From Mesorhizobium prunaredense (GTDB lineage Bacteria; Pseudomonadota; Alphaproteobacteria; Rhizobiales; Rhizobiaceae): a stretch of 64,000 nt of DNA. The DNA lies in NCBI RefSeq assembly GCF_900156895.1, contig NZ_FTPD01000045.1:658758-722757 (forward strand), written 5' to 3'. Below the pieces are notes generated by a model, which had not been told where the DNA came from, did not search any database, and saw only the letters and a program-made list of their open reading frames with translations. Shown here one piece after another: positions 1 through 7,520 of the stretch (the stretch's first letter is position 1; each line of letters opens with the position of its first letter). A program made the translations under genes and the position numbers.

Positions 1-2
1 TC

Positions 3-476
3 GAATGGCAGTTCGCGGTCGGCGCCATCATCGCCACGGTCCACGATGTGGTCATGACGATCGGCTTCTTCGTCATCACCGGTCTCGAATTCAACCAATC
101 GTCGCTTGCAGCGATACTCACCATCATCGGCTATTCGCTCAATGACACGATCGTCGTCTATGACCGTGTTCGCGAAGACTTGCGAAAATATAAGAGGATG
201 CCGCTGCCGCAATTGTTGAACAACGCCATCAACGAGACGCTGTCGCGAACGACGCTGACCTCGGTGACGACAATGCTCGCGCTCCTGGCGCTGGTGCTGT
301 TCGGCGGCGAGGTGATCCGCTCGTTCACGCTGGCGATGCTGTTCGGCGTCGTCTTCGGAACCTATTCGTCGATCTTCATCGCCGCGCCATTGCTCATCCT
401 GTTCAAGCTGCGGCCGGAGACCGCGACGGCCGATGTGGAGAAGCCGGTGAGCGGCGGCAAAGCCATAGCAACCTGA
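3..476 (+). CDS. secF: Protein-export membrane protein SecF, C-terminal part
   Basis: The gene runs in from the left edge, and only the last 157 or so codons are present. SecF works with SecD and SecYEG in the inner membrane, using the proton gradient to pull secreted proteins across. The visible part carries the family hallmark GYSLNDTIVVYDRVRE in the fourth-to-fifth transmembrane region, followed by the NETLSRTTLTSVTT loop and two hydrophobic segments. The frame is open from base 3, so the gene is truncated only by the window. Two small genes follow closely on the same strand, suggesting one transcription unit. The family call is very secure. Confidence 0.96.
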   Translation, partial: EWQFAVGAIIATVHDVVMTIGFFVITGLEFNQSSLAAILTIIGYSLNDTIVVYDRVREDLRKYKRMPLPQLLNNAINETLSRTTLTSVTTMLALLALVLFGGEVIRSFTLAMLFGVVFGTYSSIFIAAPLLILFKLRPETATADVEKPVSGGKAIAT

Positions 477-491
477 CGGGCGGCCAACGGG

Positions 492-881
492 ATGACCAAA
501 GGCATTGTCATCCGTGAAGCGCATTTCCCCGGCCGTGCGCCGATCGAGGCCTATGGCAATGGCGGGTTTCGCTTCGCCGACATGTCGCATCGCGGCTCGC
601 TCCTGTGCCTGCCGTCGGGCATCTATGGCTGGGAGCCGGCTGATCCCCTGGCACTGACGCCGGCGGATTTCGCCAAGCTGCTCAACGAGGCTGACCAGGT
701 CGAGATCCTGCTGGTCGGCGCCGGCAAGGAACTCAGGCCGTTGCCGGCGGCGCTGCGTGCTGCGCTGAAGGCGGTGGGCATTGCGGCCGATCCGATGTCG
801 ACTGGTGCTGCCGTGCGGACCTACAATGTTCTCCTGGCGGAAAACCGTGCAGTGGCCGCCGCACTGATTGCCGTCGAGTGA
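492..881 (+). CDS. Mth938-like (DUF498, NDUFAF3-type) domain protein
   Basis: This 129-residue protein is a single Mth938-like domain. It has the hydrophobic core pattern ending in VEILLVGAGKELRPLP and the family's C-terminal MSTGAAVRTYNVLLAENR stretch. The fold's molecular activity is unknown. The human family member NDUFAF3 is a complex I assembly factor. The gene sits 15 nt after secF, and its stop nearly touches the start of a squalene-synthase-like gene. Translational coupling with both neighbours and a role in membrane protein biogenesis are inferences from position. The ATG at 492 is the only sensible start. Confidence 0.88.
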   Translation: MTKGIVIREAHFPGRAPIEAYGNGGFRFADMSHRGSLLCLPSGIYGWEPADPLALTPADFAKLLNEADQVEILLVGAGKELRPLPAALRAALKAVGIAADPMSTGAAVRTYNVLLAENRAVAAALIAVE

Positions 882-882
882 C

Positions 883-1734
883 GTGAGCGAAAACGCCAAA
901 ATCGTCATGGAAACGGTGCGCGCCGCCGATCGTGATCGCTATGTCTGCGCGCTCTATGCGCCCGAGGACAAGCGTGACGCGCTGTTTTCGCTCTACGCCT
1001 TCAATGCCGAGATATCAGGCATTCGCGACCGTATCCGGGAGGCCCTGCCGGGCGAGGTGCGACTGCAATGGTGGCGCGATGTCATCGCAGCCGAGGACAC
1101 CGGGGCAGGCACCGGCCATCCCGTCGCCGACGCGTTGAAGGCGACGATTTCCACCCACCACCTGCCGAAGCCTGCCTTCGAGAACATGCTCGAAGCCCGT
1201 ATTTTCGATCTCTATGACGACCCCATGCCGTCGCGCACCGATCTGGAAGGCTATTGCGGCGAGACCGCGGCGGCGCTCATCCAGCTTGCAGCGATGGTGC
1301 TCGATCCCGTCGCAGCACCGCAGTTTGCCGAACTTGCGGGCAGGGCAGGTTGCGCACAAGCGATGACCGGCCTTTTGCTGCTGCTGCCGCTGCATCGCAA
1401 GCGTGGGCAATGCTTTGTCCCGGCCGACATTCTGGCTGCGGCAGGGTCGTCGTCCGAGGAGTTCGTTGCGGGCGATGACGGGCCTGGAGCACAACGCGCC
1501 GTCGCCGCGATGATCGCGCTGGCGCAAGAACATCTTGCGGCATTCGAGCAGGGCGCGTCGGCGTTGCCGGTTTCGCTCAGACCAGCATTTTTGCCGCTGG
1601 CCTTGTCGCGCGCCTATCTCGGCAAGATGGAAAGTTCTCGTCAGTCACCTCTGAACGACACGGCGCGGCTCTCGGCCTGGCGCCGGCATTGGCTGCTGTT
1701 GCGCCGCGCAACGCGAGGCTGGCCGGACGCCTGA
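883..1734 (+). CDS. Phytoene/squalene synthase family protein (NDUFAF6-like)
   Basis: This 283-residue all-alpha protein belongs to the trans-isoprenyl diphosphate synthase family. It shows the conserved opening YVCALYAPEDKRDALFSLYAFN and a QWWRDVI segment. The two Asp-rich DxxxD metal motifs expected in true phytoene or squalene synthases are degenerate, which fits the non-catalytic NDUFAF6-like branch known as a complex I assembly factor. A GTG at 883, one base past the previous stop, was chosen. A TTG at 868 and an ATG at 910 are in-frame alternatives. A true carotenoid or hopanoid enzyme is less likely because no partner genes are nearby. Confidence 0.8.
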   Translation: MSENAKIVMETVRAADRDRYVCALYAPEDKRDALFSLYAFNAEISGIRDRIREALPGEVRLQWWRDVIAAEDTGAGTGHPVADALKATISTHHLPKPAFENMLEARIFDLYDDPMPSRTDLEGYCGETAAALIQLAAMVLDPVAAPQFAELAGRAGCAQAMTGLLLLLPLHRKRGQCFVPADILAAAGSSSEEFVAGDDGPGAQRAVAAMIALAQEHLAAFEQGASALPVSLRPAFLPLALSRAYLGKMESSRQSPLNDTARLSAWRRHWLLLRRATRGWPDA

Positions 1735-1788
1735 AAGCTGACAAGCATGAAGGATCCGGAAAGCCGGAACTATCACGGCAGCCGTCTG

Positions 1789-2124
1789 TCACGATGGGTC
1801 GCTCGACCCGCCATCGCGCATCAGCGCCTCATAGTCGCGACCGCCATAGAAGATGTTGACGATGCGGACGAGATCGTCGCTGACAATGTAGGCGATGATG
1901 GCGGAGTGCTCGAACGGAACCGTTCGCAATCCCGGCGCAATGTCGTCGCGCGACCGGCCGCCGCGAGGCGCATTGCCGATGCTCTGGCAGCGTTGTTTAA
2001 TCCGATCGACAAAACCATCTGCGATGCTTTCGCTGCCGCTGCTCTCAAGGATATAGGCAGCCATCGCTTTGAGATCGGTAATAGCTTCTTCGCTAAGAAC
2101 GACGGCGAGACGCTGTATCATCAT
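1789..2124 (-). CDS. parE: RelE/ParE-type toxin
   Basis: The 111-residue product has the ParE/RelE fold signature: an N-terminal strand and helices (LSEEAITDLKAMAAYI), then the core strands VPFEHSAIIAYIV and VRIVNIFYGGRDYE. ParE toxins poison DNA gyrase and RelE toxins cut ribosome-bound mRNA. Sequence length and the RHH partner favour the ParE branch. The start overlaps the 3' end of the antitoxin gene by 32 nt, the usual antitoxin-first arrangement. The tail GGSSDPS is poorly conserved. An ATG at 2121 is an equally possible start. Confidence 0.85.
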   Translation of the reverse strand: MMIQRLAVVLSEEAITDLKAMAAYILESSGSESIADGFVDRIKQRCQSIGNAPRGGRSRDDIAPGLRTVPFEHSAIIAYIVSDDLVRIVNIFYGGRDYEALMRDGGSSDPS

Positions 2125-2395
2125 TGTCTCGCGCGCGTTGCGAAATCCGGCTCTTTACCCTGTCGATTGCTTCTTCGAGCGGAACAGCGGGCCTCGTGTC
2201 CTCGATCGACGCTTTCACACGCGCCCTGATCGACGCCATACGCTGGGCGTGTTCTTCCTCTTCGCGCTGGAACGCGCGAAGTGCTGCGCGGATCACCTCG
2301 CTCGCCGATCCAAAGGTGCCATCCTCGACTTTTTCGCGGATCATGCGCGCCATAGCGGGCGTGACGGTGACGGACAGTTTCTCGGCGGGCTCCAT
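2093..2395 (-). CDS. parD: ParD-type ribbon-helix-helix antitoxin
   Basis: The 100-residue protein begins with a MetJ/Arc ribbon-helix-helix DNA-binding domain: the strand KLSVTVTPAMARMIREKV, then GTFGSASEVIRAALRAFQREEEE. The highly charged C-terminal half is typical of the part that wraps and neutralises the toxin. It would form a dimer that binds its own promoter, and a perfect 27-bp palindrome sits 18 nt upstream of the start. The toxin gene overlaps the 3' end, so the two are co-translated. Confidence 0.87.
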   Translation of the reverse strand: MEPAEKLSVTVTPAMARMIREKVEDGTFGSASEVIRAALRAFQREEEEHAQRMASIRARVKASIEDTRPAVPLEEAIDRVKSRISQRARDNDDTASRRRS

Positions 2396-2413
2396 GAAAT
2401 TGCTCCCTTTGAC

Positions 2414-2440
2414 GGATAGTAGGATAGTATCCTACTATCC
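2414..2440. promoter_or_regulatory. Palindromic operator of the parDE operon
   Basis: The 27 bases form a perfect palindrome with 13-base arms around a central G at 2427. The arm GGATAGTAGGATA contains two tandem GGATA(G) half-sites, so two RHH dimers could bind side by side. It lies just upstream of parD on the side from which the operon is read, where an autoregulatory operator is expected. The palindrome is direct observation; binding by ParD is inference. Confidence 0.7.
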
Positions 2441-2462
2441 TCGACAAGAACAGACAGGCGGA

Positions 2463-3875
2463 CTATTCCGCCGCTTCCGCCGCCGATGATGCCAGCCCCA
2501 GCCATTTGCGGCAGTCGGCCAGCGCGCGTGATGTCACCGCACGCCGCTTGGTGACGGTCTTGTCCTTGCCGCGCAGGCGTTTTCCCTCGGCTTTCGGAGC
2601 TTCCACCGGAGGGAACAAGCCGAAATTGATGTTCATCGGCTGGAATGAGCGCTTTCCCGGCTCGTCGTCGGAAACGATGTGACCGCCGGTAATATGGTTG
2701 AGCAGCGCGCCAAAGGCTGTGGTCATCGGCGGCAGCGCCGGCGCGTGGCCCAGCCGCTCGGCGGCGGCAAAACGCCCGGCAAGCAGGCCGATGGCGGCAC
2801 TTTCGACATAGCCCTCGCAGCCAGTAATCTGGCCGGCGAAGCGCAGGCCGGGCCGTGATTTCAACTGCAGCGAGTGGTCAAGCAACGTCGGCGAATTGAT
2901 ATAGGTGTTGCGGTGCAGGCCGCCGAGGCGGGCAAACTCGGCGTTTTCGAGGCCCGGGATGGTGCGGAACACGCGCACCTGCTCGGCGTGCTTCAGCTTG
3001 GTCTGGAAGCCGACCATGTTGTAGAGCGTGCCCAGCGCATTGTCCTGGCGAAGCTGCACGACGGCATAGGCCTTTACCGACGGATTGTGCGCATTGGTCA
3101 GCCCCATCGGCTTCATTGGCCCATGGCGCAGCGTCTCGACGCCGCGCTCGGCCATGATCTCGATCGGCAGGCAGCCGTCGAAATAGGGCGTGCCTTCCCA
3201 CTGCTTGAATTCGGTCTTTTGGCCCTCGAGAAGCGCCCCTACGAAGGCGAGATATTGGTCCTTGTCCATCGGACAGTTGATGTAATCCTTGCCGGTGCCG
3301 CCGGGTCCGACCTTGTCGTAGCGTGACTGGAACCAGCAGATGTCCATGTCGATCGTGTCGAAATGGACGATTGGCGCGATGGCATCGAAGAAGGCGAGCG
3401 CATCGGCGCCGGTCACTTCCGCGATCGATTGGGCGAGCCCAGGTGCGGTCAGCGGTCCGGTGGCGATGATCGCCTGGTCCCAATCCGCCGGCGGCAGGCC
3501 GGGCACTTCCTCGCGCTGGATGGTGATGAGCGGGTGCGCTTCGAGCTTTTTTGTCACCGCTCCGGAAAACCCGTCGCGGTCGACAGCCAGCGCACCGCCG
3601 GCCGGCACCTGGTGGGCGTCGCCGGCGCTCATGATCAGCGAACCGGCCAGCCGCATTTCGGCGTGCAGCAGGCCGACGGCGTTGGTCTGCGCATCGTCGG
3701 AGCGGAAGGAATTGGAACAGACGAGTTCGGCCAATCCATCCGTCTTGTGCGCGTCGGTGCCGCGGATGGGACGCATTTCATGCAGCACGACGGGAACGCC
3801 GGCTTCGGCCGCCTGCCAGGCGGCTTCAGAACCGGCCAGGCCACCGCCGATGACGTGAATGGGGTTCTTGTTCAT
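2463..3875 (-). CDS. trmFO: Methylenetetrahydrofolate-tRNA-(uracil-5-)-methyltransferase TrmFO
   Basis: TrmFO makes ribothymidine at position 54 of tRNA, taking the carbon from methylenetetrahydrofolate and reducing it with FADH2. The product (470 residues) opens with the FAD-binding Rossmann motif VIGGGLAGSEAAWQAAEAG and has the family segments AELVCSNSFRSDD, GLLHAEMR and QITGCEGYVESAAIGLLAGR. The family replaces TrmA in many alphaproteobacteria. The ATG at 3875 puts the Rossmann motif six residues from the N-terminus as in relatives. An in-frame extension upstream to 3911 is possible but unneeded. The gene stands alone. Confidence 0.95.
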   Translation of the reverse strand: MNKNPIHVIGGGLAGSEAAWQAAEAGVPVVLHEMRPIRGTDAHKTDGLAELVCSNSFRSDDAQTNAVGLLHAEMRLAGSLIMSAGDAHQVPAGGALAVDRDGFSGAVTKKLEAHPLITIQREEVPGLPPADWDQAIIATGPLTAPGLAQSIAEVTGADALAFFDAIAPIVHFDTIDMDICWFQSRYDKVGPGGTGKDYINCPMDKDQYLAFVGALLEGQKTEFKQWEGTPYFDGCLPIEIMAERGVETLRHGPMKPMGLTNAHNPSVKAYAVVQLRQDNALGTLYNMVGFQTKLKHAEQVRVFRTIPGLENAEFARLGGLHRNTYINSPTLLDHSLQLKSRPGLRFAGQITGCEGYVESAAIGLLAGRFAAAERLGHAPALPPMTTAFGALLNHITGGHIVSDDEPGKRSFQPMNINFGLFPPVEAPKAEGKRLRGKDKTVTKRRAVTSRALADCRKWLGLASSAAEAAE

Positions 3876-3968
3876 GAGCGCCGAAATAATCCTTTGTAGC
3901 TGCGATTGCAATTACACGAGCCGGCCGCGTTGTTGCCGCCAAGTGCTGCAATCGTCTACTGTCGGAGA

Positions 3969-4577
3969 ATGGATGGGATGCTTGGGATCTTTGCCAGAGC
4001 GACATTTCTGACAGTCGTGATCGCCGTGGGCGGATCAGCGGCCGCCGGCGAACTGGCCGCGACGGCTTCCAAGCGGATCCCCATCTGCCACGGATACAGC
4101 TGCAACTATCGCACGATGCTGGCGCTTGGCCCCGGTGACGGCGCGCGTTTCCGCTCTATCCTGCGTGCCGGCGCCGGTTCGCCGCAAGCCGAGCGTGCCG
4201 CTATTTCGAAGGCTGTTCGCTATTTCGAACAGCGCATTCTCCGGGCCACCGGCATTCGCGATCTGCCGCAGTCGGAATTCGGCGCATCGCGCATCAGGGG
4301 CCAGATGGATTGTGTCGACGAATCGACCAATACGCATGCGCTGCTGGTGTATCTTGCCGAGCGAAAATTGCTCAGGTTCCACAAGGTCGAGGACAGGGCC
4401 TCGCGAGGCTTGTTTGTCGACGGGCGCTATCCCCATTGGACGGCGGTGATCAGCGACCACAGGGGCACCGAGTGGGTGGTGGATTCCTGGTATGCGCCGA
4501 TGGGCGGCGCACCGGACATTTTTCCGCTGAGCCAGTGGAAGAAGCGGGGCGTGCTGGAAAGCGGTGCGCTCGACTGA
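3969..4577 (+). CDS. Exported transglutaminase-like protein, substrate unknown
   Basis: The N-terminus MLGIFARATFLTVVIAVGGSAAAG is a clear signal peptide, so the mature protein is periplasmic or secreted. The body has the order Cys, His, Asp expected of a transglutaminase-like cysteine fold: MDCVDESTNTHALL, then YPHWTAVI, then EWVVDSWY. These would be the catalytic triad. I do not recognise a named family; short conserved hypothetical proteins of this kind are common in rhizobia. The start could be the ATG at 3969 or at 3978. The gene is divergent from trmFO and no operon partner is evident. Confidence 0.65.
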   Translation: MDGMLGIFARATFLTVVIAVGGSAAAGELAATASKRIPICHGYSCNYRTMLALGPGDGARFRSILRAGAGSPQAERAAISKAVRYFEQRILRATGIRDLPQSEFGASRIRGQMDCVDESTNTHALLVYLAERKLLRFHKVEDRASRGLFVDGRYPHWTAVISDHRGTEWVVDSWYAPMGGAPDIFPLSQWKKRGVLESGALD

Positions 4578-4639
4578 CGACAGGGACTTCCCCGCCAGAA
4601 CGATTTTCGCAGAACGATTCTCAGAGAGTGCGTCGCCCC

Positions 4640-4756
4640 TGAAAAACAACAACACCCGCCGGGGGAGGATCCGGCGGGTGTCGTTTTGCTGGTCGATCCT
4701 CGGGAGGAGGTGAAGATCGACCGTATTCGTCATCGCCGGGGAGGAGGTCGGCTTTG
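4640..4756 (-). ncRNA. Cuckoo/CcsR-type small RNA, distal copy, with terminator
   Basis: Read on the minus strand this segment folds into three stem-loops, at about 4735-4752, 4691-4722 and 4652-4681. Each exposes a CCTCCTCCC or CCTCCCCC loop. The last is a strong GC hairpin (ACACCCGCCGG arm) followed by a T-rich run to 4640, so it is an intrinsic terminator. Such anti-Shine-Dalgarno loops downstream of DUF1127 genes define the cuckoo/CcsR sRNA family of Rhizobiales and Rhodobacterales, which is processed from the DUF1127 mRNA. Exact 5' and 3' ends are estimates. Confidence 0.72.
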
Positions 4757-4800
4757 ACGAAATTCCTTTCGCCTGATGAAAGGGGGCGAAACCCTATTGG

Positions 4801-4844
4801 ACGAAATTTGTTTCGCCCTGGGACCAAATTTGTTTCGCCCTGGG
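4801..4844. repeat. Tandem 22-bp spacer repeat between the two sRNA copies
   Basis: The 19-mer AAATTTGTTTCGCCCTGGG occurs exactly at 4804-4822 and 4826-4844, a 22-bp period. More diverged relatives (TTTCGCC and ATTCGCCCCGGGG) lie on both sides. The repeat lies in the linker between the two small RNA copies and has no coding potential that I credit. It may be a by-product of the duplication that created the tandem RNAs. Confidence 0.6.
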
Positions 4845-4864
4845 GAGGAAATCAATTCGCCCCG

Positions 4865-4980
4865 GGGAAACAGCGCCCGCCGCGGGAGGAGGTGCGGCGG
4901 GCGCCGTTTTTGTGGTCAACCCTCGGGAGGAGGTGAAGGCTGACCGTATCCGTCAGGGTCGGGGAGGAGGTCGACCCTGG
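4865..4980 (-). ncRNA. Cuckoo/CcsR-type small RNA, proximal copy
   Basis: On the minus strand three hairpins occur in the same order as in the distal copy: 4954-4979, 4913-4945 and 4873-4905. All three carry the CCTCCTCCC loop motif. The third is a GC-rich stem whose downstream run is TTTCCCC, a weaker terminator than in the distal copy, so read-through into the second copy is plausible. It starts about a dozen bases after the stop of the upstream DUF1127 gene, matching the genomic context of CcsR RNAs. Confidence 0.74.
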
Positions 4981-4991
4981 CGAAATTCTGA

Positions 4992-5132
4992 CTAGATCGC
5001 CTTGCGGGCGATGCTCTTGATCTCTTCGCGGACGATGCCGAGATCATGCAGCTGGCGGTTCGAAAGGCGACCCAGCTCGGTAACCGTCGAGCGATAAACG
5101 CGCCAGTTACGATAGTTGCGGATCAGGTTCAT
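4992..5132 (-). CDS. DUF1127 small arginine-rich protein, copy 1
   Basis: The 46-residue protein is a complete DUF1127 (YjiS-like) domain: MNLIRNYRNWRVYRSTV, then LGRLSNRQLHDLGIVREEI, ending ARKAI. Small proteins of this type influence RNA turnover, phosphate and carbon metabolism and stress responses in alphaproteobacteria. In Rhodobacter the DUF1127 protein CcaF1 binds RNA and modulates maturation of the adjacent CcsR RNAs. The gene ends just before the proximal cuckoo RNA and follows a second, closely similar copy. An AGAG-rich leader precedes the ATG. Confidence 0.9.
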   Translation of the reverse strand: MNLIRNYRNWRVYRSTVTELGRLSNRQLHDLGIVREEIKSIARKAI

Positions 5133-5186
5133 TGTCGTTCTCTTTTCAAGTCAAACTGGTTCGGACCATTTGCGGTCCGAAGAGGA

Positions 5187-5327
5187 TTAGACCGCCTTGC
5201 GGGCGACGTAGTGGATGTCGCTGCGGCTGATGCCGAGGTCGGTCAGTTCGCGGTTGTTCAGGCGGCTCAGCTCGGAAACGGTGTCCCGGTAGCGGCGCCA
5301 GTTGCGGTAGTTGCGGATGAGGTTCAT
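5187..5327 (-). CDS. DUF1127 small arginine-rich protein, copy 2
   Basis: This is a second 46-residue DUF1127 protein: MNLIRNYRNWRRYRDTVSEL, then LNNRELTDLGISRSDI, ending ARKAV. It is clearly paralogous to the copy 54 nt downstream, identical over the first 11 residues. It is the first gene of the apparent unit DUF1127-DUF1127-sRNA-sRNA. The reading frame stays open upstream, but the family always starts at MNLIR, and a purine-rich GAAACGAGAA lies before this ATG. The two copies may differ in RNA or partner preference; nothing in the sequence decides this. Confidence 0.9.
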   Translation of the reverse strand: MNLIRNYRNWRRYRDTVSELSRLNNRELTDLGISRSDIHYVARKAV

Positions 5328-5564
5328 GGTATTTCTCGTTTCGTCTTTCTTCCGGATCATTCCGTCTTTGTCTACGGCCTGAAGATAGGTCGGGTCATAT
5401 CGATTTAAAAGCGCTATTGGTGCATAGCAGCAATGCAAATTGTGCAATGCACCATCGCCGCCAAATCACGTCTTCGACATAGATAGGCCCGAATCGGAAA
5501 ATGCCGTAGCGTCAACGGTTTGGCCGGGTCGGCTGAAAAAAAGAGCAAGCTGGGGGAGAAAGGC

Positions 5565-6680
5565 ATGGCGAGTTATTCGTCACGCGTCAGGACCGATATC
5601 GCACGATGGCTGCAGGCTGGACTGATCGACACCTCGACGGCCGACGCGCTGACGCGCGACGTCGAGGCCAATGAGCGCAAATCACTGAGCTTCGGCTCGA
5701 TTCTGGCGATGATGGCGGCGTTGCTTTTTGGCGCCGCCGTCCTGATCTTCGTCGCCGCCAACTGGGAAGCCATCCCGCGGCTGGCGCGGGTGGCAGCGCT
5801 CTTCGCTATCATCTTTGCCGGCTATGTCGGCGGCGCCGTGCTGAAGACACGCGACCATGCTGCAATCGGCGAGGCACTCTGGATCGTCGCCGCAGCGGCA
5901 TTCGGCGGATCGATCGCGCTGATCGGCCAGATGTATCATTTGTCAGGCGACGAAGCGTCGGCCTTGATCACCTGGGGCGCGGGCACCGCCGTGGCGGCAG
6001 TTGCGCTGCGCTCGAACCCGCTGACCGTCGCGTCTGTCGGCATTGCCGACGCATGGCTGTTCCTGAGAGGGTTCGACTATTTCAGGCGCACGGAATTTCC
6101 GCACCACTTCGTCGTCATGGCGATCGTGTTGTTCGCCATTTCGTTCTGGACCCGCAGCCAGGCGGCGCGGCATCTGATCATCCTGTCGATCATCTTCTAT
6201 CTCGTGCTGCTGTTTACGGAATACGAAACGCTGCAGGTCGCCGTCCCGCTCATTATCGTGTCGGCGCTGCTTTTCGCGGCTGCGATCTTCGCTGCCGGGC
6301 CCGTCGACCGGATATTGCAGCTTGGCGGCCGTCTGCCCTTGCACGCGCTGATCGGGTTTCTCACCGGCCTGGCGATGATCCAGTTCGAGCTGGCCGGTGA
6401 AAGCAATAACAGCGGCTTCGGCATTGCCTCGGCCGTTGCGCTTGCCGGCATTGTCGCGGCAATCGTGCTGGGCGGCCGCGAGAGCAGGGGCTTGCGCTGG
6501 GTTGCCTATGCCGGCTTCGCCTTCGAACTCGCCATCATCTATGTGGTGATGCTGCAGTCGATGCTCGACACGGCAGGCTTCTTCCTTGCAGCCGCTGTGC
6601 TTCTTGGCCTGCTTGCCCTTGTCATCCTCCGCGTGGAAAAGCGCATGAGGGCCCCCGACATAGAAGGAGCGGCGGCATGA
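5565..6680 (+). CDS. DUF2157 multi-pass membrane protein
   Basis: The roughly 371-residue product begins with a short soluble helical segment (RVRTDIARWLQAGLIDTSTADALTRDV), the classic start of DUF2157 proteins. Many hydrophobic membrane spans follow, including ILAMMAALLFGAAVLIFVAA. Function is unknown; relatives are inner-membrane proteins often encoded with a GDYXXLXY protein, as here. ATG 5565 is preceded by GGGGGAGAAAGG, a good ribosome site, and is favoured over a TTG at 5520. The stop codon overlaps the next start (ATGA), so the two are coupled. Confidence 0.88.
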   Translation: MASYSSRVRTDIARWLQAGLIDTSTADALTRDVEANERKSLSFGSILAMMAALLFGAAVLIFVAANWEAIPRLARVAALFAIIFAGYVGGAVLKTRDHAAIGEALWIVAAAAFGGSIALIGQMYHLSGDEASALITWGAGTAVAAVALRSNPLTVASVGIADAWLFLRGFDYFRRTEFPHHFVVMAIVLFAISFWTRSQAARHLIILSIIFYLVLLFTEYETLQVAVPLIIVSALLFAAAIFAAGPVDRILQLGGRLPLHALIGFLTGLAMIQFELAGESNNSGFGIASAVALAGIVAAIVLGGRESRGLRWVAYAGFAFELAIIYVVMLQSMLDTAGFFLAAAVLLGLLALVILRVEKRMRAPDIEGAAA

Positions 6681-7258
6681 TGACCGGCAAAAAACTGATC
6701 ATTTCAGCGCTGGTGCTGGCGCTCGTCCAGATCGGCTTCCTGAGCTGGATCATCGCCGGCCGGGCGGCAATCCTGCGCGACGGCAAGCAAGTGTTGCTGA
6801 GGGTCGAACCGATCGATCCGCGCGATCTCCTGCGCGGCGACTATATTATGCTCAGCTATGATATTTCGCGCCTACCGGTGAAGCTGATCGCCAACATTCC
6901 GGCCGGCAAACTGACGAGCGACGATACGCCGATCGTGGTCAGGCTGAAGCAGGGCGCCGACGGCTATTGGGGCGCAACCACGGCCCGGTTCGGGCAAGCG
7001 CCTGCGCCGGCAGTATCCGATGAAGTCGATATCGTCGGGCATGTGTCAGAAGGGTGGGATTTCAGCGCAGCCACGACGATCGCGCCGGATTACGGCATCG
7101 AACGCTTTTATCTGCCGGAAGGCGAGGGGATGGCGATCCAGAACGACATGCGGGTGCGGCCGTTCGGCGTCCGCGTCGCAATCGCAGCCGATGGCGCCGC
7201 GCAGATCAAGGCGCTGATGGACGGCGACAAGACGCTGTTCGAGGAACCGCTCTATTAG
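6677..7258 (+). CDS. GDYXXLXY domain membrane-anchored protein
   Basis: The 193-residue protein has one N-terminal membrane anchor (LIISALVLALVQIGFLSWII) and then a periplasmic domain with the family-defining motif GDYIMLSY after the conserved VEPIDPRDLLR. The biochemical function is unknown. It overlaps the DUF2157 gene by four bases, and this pairing recurs across bacteria, so the two very likely form one complex. No terminator is obvious downstream, and a tRNA gene on the opposite strand follows. Confidence 0.88.
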   Translation: MMTGKKLIISALVLALVQIGFLSWIIAGRAAILRDGKQVLLRVEPIDPRDLLRGDYIMLSYDISRLPVKLIANIPAGKLTSDDTPIVVRLKQGADGYWGATTARFGQAPAPAVSDEVDIVGHVSEGWDFSAATTIAPDYGIERFYLPEGEGMAIQNDMRVRPFGVRVAIAADGAAQIKALMDGDKTLFEEPLY

Positions 7259-7437
7259 TATTGGCCCGGATTGGAATTGGCAAAGCGTGGCCGGCTCGGA
7301 CAGCATCAAACATGACGATTCTCGTGACCGCTGCCTCGATGCCGCGATGGCGATGCCGGCGGTGATCGCCTCGCAGGCGGATTCGACCCCCAACGCCTTG
7401 CGGTAGTGGACCTTAATCCACTGTTCGAGGGGAGCAG
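7259..7437. other. Intergenic, no gene recognised
   Basis: This gap between the GDYXXLXY gene and the tRNA-Leu gene shows no convincing reading frame, repeat or hairpin. It probably contains transcript 3' ends for both converging units. Confidence 0.4.
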
Positions 7438-7520
7438 TGGTGCGGGTAGAGGGACTCGAACCCCCACGTTCTCACGCCAGAACCTAAATCTGGTGCGTCT
7501 ACCAATTCCGCCATACCCGC
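7438..7520 (-). tRNA. tRNA-Leu (anticodon UAG)
   Basis: Read on the minus strand the segment folds as a cloverleaf. The acceptor arms are GCGGGTA and TACCCGC, the D-arm has GGCGGAATTGGTAGACGC, the anticodon stem is CCAGA/TCTGG around loop TTTAGGT, the variable arm is extended (CGTGAGAACGT), and the T-arm contains TTCGAGTCC. The anticodon is TAG, decoding CUN leucine codons. The long variable region and leucine-type D loop agree. The CCA end is encoded at 7438-7440. Confidence 0.96.

Noticed and set aside
883..1734. Active phytoene or squalene synthase for carotenoids or hopanoids
   Set aside because: The Asp-rich metal motifs are degenerate and no isoprenoid genes are nearby, so the NDUFAF6-like branch is preferred.
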